64,000 nt of DNA from the NCBI RefSeq assembly GCF_000715075.1, contig NC_134097.1, forward strand, positions 130,012,997 through 130,076,996, read 5' to 3'. Positions 10,497 through 18,155 of this stretch are shown here, piece by piece. The stretch is from Nicotiana tabacum (lineage: Eukaryota; Streptophyta; Magnoliopsida; Solanales; Solanaceae). Below the pieces are notes generated by a model. It was not told the origin of the DNA. It saw nothing but the letters and a program-made list of their open reading frames with translations, and searched no databases. Position 1 is the first letter of the stretch. Every line of letters starts with the position of its first letter. Both the position numbers and the translations under genes were made by a program.

Positions 10497-10662
10497 TGTA
10501 AGCACGTGATTTTTAACCCTCCCCGAGAATTTTCACATTTTTAGCGTGAATATGTGAAATTGGGTCTAGTATAGCTATTTTAACTATTTTACCTTATTTT
10601 GTTGCAAAAAGAAAAAATCACAAAATATATATATAAATTTTAGTTTATGTATTTCTCATAAA

Positions 10663-10970
10663 CTTGAAAAATACAAAAAAATTGTACTTTATTTTGGTAC
10701 TTTATATAAAATTCGAAAATTACAAAAAATATAATTCTATTAATGATTTGTAGTCATTTTAATTTTGGAAAAATACAAAAAATATTACTTTATATTTTGT
10801 CTTTATTAAAAAACGAAAATTACAAAAAATAGTTTTTTATTAATATTCTATAGTCATTTTAACTTTGAAAAATACAAAAAAATATTACTTCATATTTTAT
10901 CTTAATATTTAAGAAAAACGAAAATTACAAAAAAAATAGTTTCATTAATATTTTGTAGCTATTTTAAATC
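10663..10970 (+). repeat. Three AT-rich tandem repeats in Ogre U3
   Basis: Units starting near 10663, 10765 and 10864 share GAAAAATACAAAAAA, CGAAAATTACAAAAAA and TGTAGTCATTTTAA or close variants in the same order. They occupy the enhancer position of U3 and recur in LTR2 and LTR3. Confidence 0.7.
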
Positions 10971-11173
10971 TTTAAAAAAAAAAATATTTTAAAAAAATAT
11001 ATAGTTTTGTTTAAATACTAGTCTTATTTTTGGTAGTTATTTTGCTTACATAGGACTAGTTAAGCAACGTGTTCCTATTTCTCGGGTCCGGGCAAAAGAA
11101 TAATATTCGGGTTCAAACTACCCGGTTTTAGGCCTAATTTTCGGACCTAGCCCATAATAAACCGTGTCCAGGA

Positions 11174-11262
11174 CACGTGGGGAACCCCACCACGCGTGGG
11201 GGACATATGCCTTGAACCCCACCACGCGTGGGCTCATTTTTCTGGGCAAAGACTATACAAAT
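11174..11262 (+). promoter_or_regulatory. Candidate Ogre LTR promoter: G-box, CGCG palindromes, TATA
   Basis: A G-box CACGTG (11174-11179) is followed by two copies of CCACGCGTGG (11190-11199 and 11222-11231) and by CTATACAAATA (11253-11263), a fair plant TATA box. Transcription would then start near 11285-11295. The set is repeated in LTR2 (about 29027-29115) and LTR3 (about 46894-46983). Inferred from motif order only. Confidence 0.5.
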
Positions 11263-11350
11263 ACACGGACAAAACTTTGAATTGGGGGGATTTTTGGGAA
11301 TTTTGGAATTTAAAAAAAAAAAAAAGAAAAAGAAAACAGCTACTGTTGAC

Positions 11351-11378
11351 GCTTCTTCTTCATAAAAGAAGAAGAAGC
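11351..11378 (+). other. Perfect 10-bp hairpin in the Ogre LTR leader
   Basis: GCTTCTTCTT is followed 8 bases later by its exact inverse AAGAAGAAGC. It lies some 60-90 nt after the predicted start of transcription and is present in all three LTRs. Confidence 0.6.
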
Positions 11379-13087
11379 AAAAACCTAAAGAAAACAGAAC
11401 AAAACGAGCCCCCCTCCATTACCAAGCAGACCCCTCCCCCTCGTCGTCATTTCCAAACCCAACACCAAACGAACGCCATAACCACTAGCCCGTTCGTCGC
11501 CCCAGCTGCCGGAACCACCGGAGCCCCGTCGAGACCCACCACTGTTTCTGCCTCCTCCATCACCACCATCAACAAACCACCATTGTTACCCATCTAGCGT
11601 CGCCACCAGCTTCACCAACACTACGACCAACACCTTCCCCGGCACCCCTACTGTCCAAACCACCTACTGCCGCAGGTCCAGCCATGAACGACCACCCTCG
11701 TCCTCCCAAACACCACCCCGACGCCATAACCACCACCCCCCACGTCCAAACCACCAAACAGGTCCGTCAGTAGCCCCCTCCCCCCGCGTCGACCTTACTG
11801 CTGTCGACGTCGTTCCGTCTTTCGCAGGCAGTTGCGGGTTGCCGCGATCCCGCCTTGCCGAGTTTTCTGTTTTCCGTCGAGGTCGACTTTGGTTCGTCGA
11901 GGTGCTGTCCGAGGTTCCGTCGTTGTTCTTCGTTCAGAGAGGTCCGGCTTGAGTTCCGTCGGAATCGTGTTTGTCGTCCTGAGTTTGTCGAGGTGCAAAG
12001 GTTAGTAAACCTCGATGTATTAGATAAATAAACTTACGTTGAATGTTGGAGATGCAATATAAAAATTGGTATGGAAATTTTCTGCCTATGTTTCATTGTC
12101 TGCATTTTGGTTCATTTTGCGTTGTGTTATTCTTGTTTATTTGATGTCATTTAATCAAGTTGGGCTAGTTGTTCTATGACACAAGTTTGACATTAATCTG
12201 TTCGTCTTTTCCTTCGGTTAGTTCATTCGAAAAAATAGTATTAGTGCATGCTGTTACTACTACCGAAATACTCATTTGCTAAAACTCTTTTTATTAAACT
12301 TCTAACAAGTTATGAGATTTTAGTTGTAAAGAAGCTGTAAGGTTTAGTATGGTTAAAAACGTAAAAATGGCATCCCTTTAAAAATATAAAAAATAAATAA
12401 ATAGTAAATAATAATAATAAAAAATAAAATGAGACGAGCCTCGCCAAATAAAAGGGACAAATTGCGGGGCCCTCACAAAATATATGTATTAAATATTTAG
12501 ATCCCGGGATGGGTCGTTTAGCAAATTTCACGGCCCTACCCAAAAATAATAATGTGCTAGTCGCTTTAGGCGCACCTTTAATAATCTAATTTTCTTAAAC
12601 TCGGGTGTGCATTTCATGCGACCCAAATCCAAATCCTAAAACATCAAATAAAATATGTTTCGGATTGTGGGTGCATTTCATGTGACACAGTCCAAAGATA
12701 TATTTTAAGCGATGTTCACATTCTTGTAAAAACAATAATAATAAAGCGGTTAAAAGATAAATTTGCACATAAGTTCATAGTGTATTAAAAATCAGATAAA
12801 TAAGCCAAATATAACAGTTGAGCGACCGTGCTAGAACCACGGAACTCGGGAATGCCTAACACCTTCTCCCGGGTTAACAGAATTCCTTATCTAGATTTCT
12901 GGTACGCAGACTGTAATATAGAGTCATTATTTTCCTCGATTCGGGATTAAAATTGGTGACTTGGGACACCCTAAATCTCCCAAGTGGCGACTCTGAAATA
13001 AACAAATAAATCCCGTTTCGATTGTCCTTTAATTGGAAAAAACTCCCTTGCGCCCCACGGGCGCGGAAAAAGGAGGTGTGACAGCTC

Positions 13088-13105
13088 TGGCGACTCCGCT
13101 GGGGA
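13088..13105 (+). other. Ogre unit 1 primer-binding site
   Basis: TGGCGACTCCGCTGGGGA follows the LTR after GCTC. It is of the tRNA-Arg type used by Ogre/Tat elements. Its 3' part can pair in a CTGGG/CCCAG hairpin just downstream. Confidence 0.8.
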
Positions 13106-13691
13106 TTAATAACCCAGAACCACTGGTTCAGGGTTAGAAATTCGAGCTTAGATAAATTGTTATATTTGGCTTTATCTGATTTTTTACATGTTTTAAGCCT
13201 AATGTGCTAAATGTTGCTTTTACCGCTTTGATATTATGTGAACTGTATATAAATTGTGCCGAAACCCATCTTCTCTCTGAGTCTTCTAAATCATGAAGAA
13301 GGGCGTACTTCGTATGACTTCTTTTCTGTATAGTGTCAAATCCCAATTTAGAACGAGGTTCGGATAAGTTGCTAAGCCGGTGAAGCTTCTGTATTCCCGG
13401 TACGCTGCCCCCCCTCGGCTCGAGCTGTCCGCTCGGGTAAGCCAGGTCTAGAACAAACACCCAGGTTCTGAACCTAGTATAACAAAGCCACATGCCGGAT
13501 CCCTAGTAGGAACGTTTATTTGCATCATGTGCATTTGACTTAGGGGACTCAACACAGGGGTTGGGTCCGTCTAGGACAAGCAACCTGAAAATAATAGACC
13601 ATCTTATGGCATCCTATGTGCTACATGTTGTATTTAGTCAAGGGCGTATGGGTCATTGGGTCATTCCCAGCATAATGTTATTTTAATCAAA

Positions 13692-13905
13692 GCATGGGGA
13701 ACATTTGTGGAATCCAAGAAGCCTTGGAATTCCCTATGTCCCTCACGCTTGCTTTTTGGGAAAACACATGGGGAACATTTATGGAATCCAAGAAGTCTTG
13801 GAATTCCCATATGTCCCCCACGCTTCATATGTTGGGAAAAGCGCATGAGGAGCATTTGCGGAATCCAAGAAGTCTTGGAAATCGTTATGTCTCCCATGCC
13901 ACATT
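13692..13905 (+). repeat. Leader hairpin triplet, unit 1
   Basis: Three units start at about 13693, 13767 and 13844 (period 74-77). Each contains TCCAAG-AAGY-CTTGGA, an exact 6-bp hairpin, extended outward by imperfect pairing such as GGGGAACAT with ATGTCCCC. The third unit gains GCATG/CATGC pairing. Confidence 0.75.
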
Positions 13906-14680
13906 TTTGAAAGAAATAATAAATAAAATAAAAAATTACAAATAAAACAAAGCATGAAAATTCAAAAGATTTTGTATGTTTTCATTATTTTCCACAGATT
14001 AAAAATAAATCGTGAAAAAGAGGAGAAAATAACAGCATAGAAGTCCGAGTAGAGTCGAAACTCTGCCGAAATTTTAAAAATGAAAAAATGTCTTGTTAGT
14101 TTGTTATATTAAAAGCAAAGGAAAAATAAAAAAAAAATCACCATTGTTCTATCTGTTTTTTTAAAAAAAATATTAAAGAAAATAGTTTGTTTTGCCATTA
14201 AATGAAAATGAAAAAGAGTTTGTTTTTTTAAAAAAAAAAAATGTTTTATTTTATTTTATTTTGTTTGTCTATGAAAACGCCAGAAATAAAAATAAAAAAG
14301 AGTCCAGCGTTGAATGTGATTTTATTATTTGTTCCAAAAATAAGTATATATATAATCCAAAAAAAAAAAATCAAAAGAAGGTTCAAAATTCAAAAAGATA
14401 AATGAAAAATCCGAAAATAGATTCTTCTTTAGAAAATTCAAAAAAAACATGTTAGAAGCATTTCTTATATTGAAGGTAAAATTCCGAAAATATTTTCTTC
14501 TTTTTTTAGAATAAAAAAAATGATGAAAATTCAAAAATATTAGTTTTGCTTTTAAAAAGAAAATCAATCAAAAAATAATATTTCCTTGCTTCTTTTAAAG
14601 TAGTTCTTTTAAACGAAAATTCAAAAAAAAAAGGGTTAGTCCATCTGCTTATTATTATTTGCCTACTTATTCTTATTTGA

Positions 14681-14746
14681 CCGAACTACGCTGGTTTGAT
14701 TCTCACCGGATGTGAGATACGTAGGCAACCCTCATCGGGTCCAACC
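14681..14746 (+). repeat. CTACR structured motif, unit 1 copy 1
   Basis: CTACG pairs with CGTAG. Between them CTCAC-CGGAT-GTGAG forms a hairpin, and ACCC-TCATC-GGGT forms a second hairpin after GCA. Confidence 0.75.
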
Positions 14747-14903
14747 CCACCTTCTCAAAAAAGAAGGAATGTTTTATGTTTTTCGTTAATTTGTTTGTTT
14801 GTTATGAATGAAAAATAATAGTCTATTTGATTGTTGTGGGAAAAATAACAAAAACAAAAAATATAGAAAATGGAAAAGGGTCCTCTCAAAAATAGTTTAT
14901 TCG

Positions 14904-14970
14904 CCCGAACTACGCGGGTTTGATTCTCACCGGATGTGAGATACGTAGGCAACCCTCATCGGGTCCAACT
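14904..14970 (+). repeat. CTACR structured motif, unit 1 copy 2
   Basis: Nearly identical to copy 1, and 151 nt upstream of the ORF1 start. Stems CTACG/CGTAG, CTCAC/GTGAG and ACCC/GGGT. Confidence 0.75.
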
Positions 14971-15121
14971 CCCCTTTCCATTTTACCAATAATGATATAC
15001 CATAAAGCATATATGTACACACATGTATATAAATACATATACTGTTTGTTTTGTTTTCCAAGATTTTTGTTTAGAGTCAAAATAAAGGTTTCTGTTTTGG
15101 CCTAAAAGGTCACCTTAATAA

Positions 15122-17167
15122 ATGTGCAGGATGAGCACAGAGAAAAATGAACCATTCTCGGCCCTCAGCGAGGTCCCCCTACAACTCCACATGTGGTGGA
15201 ATGATTTGGAAGCCAATAGCAAAGAGGTAGTAGGAAGAATATTGGGAGGTTTTGTAAATTTGTTGGGCGTTAGGCCAAGGACAGATATTCTTGAAGCTCT
15301 AATACCATTTTGGGACCCAACCCGCAATGTATTCCGTTTTGTTGACTTTGAACTTTCACCAACACTTGAGGAAGTCGCCGGATATGCGGGATTGAATGAG
15401 AGGTTAAGAGGGCAATATTTGCTTTCGCCAAGGCCAGTGTCTCCGCATGCGTTTCTGGATCTACTAAGCATTAGTCGGAAGGTACAACATGACGATTTAT
15501 CGAGAGGATATTGTGATCTCCATTTCTTGTATCAGCGGTACGGAACCCCGCAGGGTTTTGAGGAACCAAACCTTGGGTTAACTCACGGAGGGAACAGAAA
15601 CAAATGGGAAGCAAGACGTACTTTGGCTTTTATCACAGCATTCTTGGGAGTCATGGTCTGTCCAAGGAAGGATAAAAAGATAGAGATAGGTCTGGTAGGG
15701 ATGGCCGACGTGGCAATCAAAAGAACCAATAGTACTGTGGTTCCTTTGATTTTGTCCGAAATCTACCGGGCTCTGACTATATGCCGAGAAGGAGGCAAGT
15801 TCTTCCAAGGTTGCAACCTGTTACTTCAGCTATGGATGCAGGAACATCTCCATCACCGAGTAGGATACATGAACCACGGGTTGACCGAGAGGAATTGTAT
15901 CAGCGGATTCAAGAAGCGCATGACAGGCGCCAGATTTCCTGAAGGCGTCGAAGCATGGTTTACACGGTTAAGGTCAACAACAGCTGACCAAATTGAATGG
16001 GCATTCGGTTGGTTGGCTGATACTGAGGTGATCTACATGTCGGCTGAAGAATGTCATGTTCTCTTAATAGGCCTTCGCAGCATCCAGCCATATGCCCCTC
16101 ATCGGGTATTACGACAATTGGGCAGGTTTCAAGTAGTCCCTACTGACGAAGACATGAGCAAGCATGCCTTAGAATTAAGCCCGGGAGTCATATTCCCCGA
16201 GGGGAAGATTAGAAAACTGTGGCATGAATGTAGATTCTTGGAGCCCAAGACCATGGTGCGAGAACTAGCCAAAGGTGAGGTAGACCCAAAGTACGATGCT
16301 TGGTTCAAAGGAAGGTTTCAGATTCGGCAAAGACCTGCTAAAAGGGCACACGTCCAACACTTCACAGATGATTCGCAAGAGCAATGGGGATGGTTAAAAA
16401 GGGAGGAAGGTTACCGGGTTGAAATCGGGAAGCTAAAGCAACAAGTAGAAAGACTTACATTCGAGAACAATGTGCAAGCCGCTTCGGAGCAGGCTGAAAG
16501 AAACAAGCTAGCCCAAGAAAACCAAATCTTGAAGGCCCGCCTTCACCAAGACAGTAAGAGTGACGTTGACCGACAGAAGCGTCGCTCTGACGAAAGATTG
16601 ATAGCAAGTTTGAGAAGTCAGGTCATCCAGAGCCAAGAAGAATTAGAACAATCAGAAGCATGCATAGCAAGGATGAAGGTCAGATGGGCAAGGCACACAA
16701 TGGCCCGGAAGCAGCGTTTGCAACAGGTCATAAGGGATTATGAGATGAGCATCGGAATATTGAGGGAGACGAACTCCACTCTACATGATCGGATCGTCAA
16801 ACAAGCACGAGATGCCCAAGCCGACAGAAGGCGATGTTACGATGCAATGACCAGAATGGAAAGACGAATGGAGATATTCCAGGATCAGCTTGCCAACAAT
16901 GCGCAAACACTGGGGTTGAAGAACCGACAGATAAGGCATTTGTTCGCAGAAAGGGACAACATTCCAGGAAGGATCGACGAGATTGGGCATTACATCTACA
17001 TGAGATGCCTGGCATGCGAGCAAATGCCTCGGAAGACCCTCCTTGTTTCCATCATGGGTTGCGTCCACCGAATCATGAATGAGTTGAAAGGTCTGCAGAG
17101 AGACCTCACACCAAGGGCCGCGGAAAGGCCGAATGATGCCTCGCGGGCCCCTAAGTTGGAAAATTAA
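15122..17167 (+). CDS. Ogre ORF1 protein, unit 1
   Basis: This is a 681-codon intact ORF upstream of gag, the hallmark of Ogre/Tat elements. ATG 15122 is followed by a second in-frame ATG at 15131 (MSTEKNEP), which may be the true start. Residues about 15-330 form the conserved domain often labelled DUF7745 (LEALIPFWDPTRNVFRF, GGKFFQGCNLLLQLWMQEH, EWAFGWLADTEVIYM). Residues about 425-600 are Gln/Glu/Arg-rich with heptad spacing, a likely coiled coil. A conserved C-terminal block has MRCLACEQMPRK. The same blocks recur in element C. The role of ORF1 is unknown; a nucleic-acid or particle function is a guess. Confidence 0.85.
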   Translation: MCRMSTEKNEPFSALSEVPLQLHMWWNDLEANSKEVVGRILGGFVNLLGVRPRTDILEALIPFWDPTRNVFRFVDFELSPTLEEVAGYAGLNERLRGQYLLSPRPVSPHAFLDLLSISRKVQHDDLSRGYCDLHFLYQRYGTPQGFEEPNLGLTHGGNRNKWEARRTLAFITAFLGVMVCPRKDKKIEIGLVGMADVAIKRTNSTVVPLILSEIYRALTICREGGKFFQGCNLLLQLWMQEHLHHRVGYMNHGLTERNCISGFKKRMTGARFPEGVEAWFTRLRSTTADQIEWAFGWLADTEVIYMSAEECHVLLIGLRSIQPYAPHRVLRQLGRFQVVPTDEDMSKHALELSPGVIFPEGKIRKLWHECRFLEPKTMVRELAKGEVDPKYDAWFKGRFQIRQRPAKRAHVQHFTDDSQEQWGWLKREEGYRVEIGKLKQQVERLTFENNVQAASEQAERNKLAQENQILKARLHQDSKSDVDRQKRRSDERLIASLRSQVIQSQEELEQSEACIARMKVRWARHTMARKQRLQQVIRDYEMSIGILRETNSTLHDRIVKQARDAQADRRRCYDAMTRMERRMEIFQDQLANNAQTLGLKNRQIRHLFAERDNIPGRIDEIGHYIYMRCLACEQMPRKTLLVSIMGCVHRIMNELKGLQRDLTPRAAERPNDASRAPKLEN

Positions 17168-17711
17168 TCTTTGGTTGAGTCTTGTTTATTTGGTTTTGTT
17201 GTTTTTCCATATGTTGTTTTCTTTTCTTTTAGTCAAAACGGCTTAAGAACTGTGGAGTCTGTACTATTGCTATTCCTTGCTTGAAGTAATTTGTAATAGC
17301 AAAATTTTGAGAATGAATTTAACGATTTCACAAGAATTTTGTGTTTCTTTACTTTAAGGCAGAACTACGCCTGGTCTGATTCACGCGGGGACGTGATACG
17401 TAGGCAATCCCCATAAGATTCGACCGCTTTTAATAAATAAAAATAAAAATACAAAATAAAACACAGGGTTTCCCAAAGTACTTTAAAAATGGATGAATGA
17501 GCAAACCGGGATGACGTATGTTGTTTGAGGCAAGGCATGTAGAAACGATTAATTGCCTAGGTGCATTGCATCCTCTATGTGTTATGATCAAATCTGTTAA
17601 GCTCTAACACTAACAAAGTTTGTTGTTGTCTGATACAAGACAGTTAGTTGTTAAAGAATTCTGGCAACACATTCATACCAAACCAGATCCAAAGGACCGG
17701 TAGCAACAAGC
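17168..17711 (+). other. Spacer between ORF1 and gag, unit 1
   Basis: No gene is visible. It holds one CTACR motif copy (17361-17424) and otherwise T-rich sequence. Confidence 0.7.
17361..17424 (+). repeat. CTACR structured motif, unit 1 copy 3
   Basis: The stem is CTACG/CGTAG. The hairpins differ in sequence from copies 1-2 but keep pairing: TCACG-CGGGGA-CGTGA and AATC..GATT. GAA pairs with TTC as outer closure. It ends 287 nt before the gag ATG. Confidence 0.75.
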
Positions 17712-18155
17712 ATGACCACTTCTGAGAATAGTAATGAGGAAGAAAGGCCGATGAGCCAGTTGCTAAAAGAGGCAATGGAAAAGATTGAAAGGATGGGACT
17801 AGAGATGCATGCAATGCAGCTAGCCCTGGCCAAAACGCAAAAGAGCCCTGAGACACTGGGACACGTGCCGGAGTACCCTCACTCTGGCCCTTCCACAAGC
17901 CGCCCAAACCCCCTCTATCATCAAGAAAGAAGCCCTCATGATTCCCAAGCTCCACCACCCCATCAACCTCTCCCAACATCCAATATTCCCATTTTTGTGG
18001 GACCTGCATCAGCCCCTTTGCAACGAACGACCAGTGAGCCATTGTTTCAGGCTCACGATACACAATACTATCCCCCTGAGCCTACATTCCACGTTTGGAA
18101 GTACCGGCAGAGGATGAGAAGCCGGTTAAGGCCCCTGAACAGGATGAAGTGTTAA
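17712..18155 (+). pseudogene. gag: Ogre gag N-terminus, unit 1 (out of frame with the rest)
   Basis: ATG 17712 opens a 147-codon frame: a helical start (SQLLKEAMEKIERMGLEM) and a Pro-rich linker ending near SEPLFQ..YYPPEPTF. It matches the start of gag in element C. At about 18090 the homologous frame moves to 18095-21142, a -1 register change. Compared with element C about 30 bases that are not a multiple of three appear to be missing here. The last 20 codons of this frame are shadow sequence. Unit 2 has the same break, so it predates the duplication. Confidence 0.72.

Larger units (their letters stand above)
10497..13083 (+). repeat. Ogre LTR1 (2587 bp)
   Basis: It starts TGTAAGCACGTG and ends GGTGTGACA. 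The U3 part holds three AT-rich repeats of about 100 bp (10663-10970), a G-box, two CCACGCGTGG palindromes and a TATA-like box (11253-11260). A C/T- and CG-rich leader-like stretch (11400-11990) follows, then AT-rich sequence (12360-12440). The last 280 bp are strongly conserved with the LTR of element C. Private differences from LTR2 and LTR3 include 11406 (G, not C). Confidence 0.93.
13106..15121 (+). other. Ogre unit 1 leader, non-coding
   Basis: A 2-kb untranslated leader. Its part 13409-13625 is conserved with element C (57363-57584) and contains small hairpins such as CGAGC-TGTCC-GCTCG and GTCC-GTCTA-GGAC. A hairpin triplet follows (13692-13905), then A-rich, AAAATTCAAAA-containing sequence (13910-14640), and two copies of the CTACR structured motif. 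Short ORFs seen here are repeat artefacts. Confidence 0.75.

Noticed and set aside
11196..11597. 133-codon ORF in the Ogre LTR
   Set aside because: It spans the TATA box and a poly-A run whose length differs between LTRs, with low-complexity composition; repeated in each LTR only because the LTR is repeated.
13656..13945. ORFs on both strands of the leader
   Set aside because: They arise from the hairpin triplet, which reads alike on both strands.
14681..14746. tRNA gene or tRNA-derived SINE
   Set aside because: The cloverleaf-like fold lacks recognisable A and B boxes, an acceptor stem of tRNA length and CCA logic. It is treated as a separate structured motif.
18087..18105. Programmed -1 frameshift between the two gag frames
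   Set aside because: The register change is -1, but no canonical X-XXY-YYZ slippery heptamer is present, and comparison with element C suggests missing bases. A deletion explains it better.
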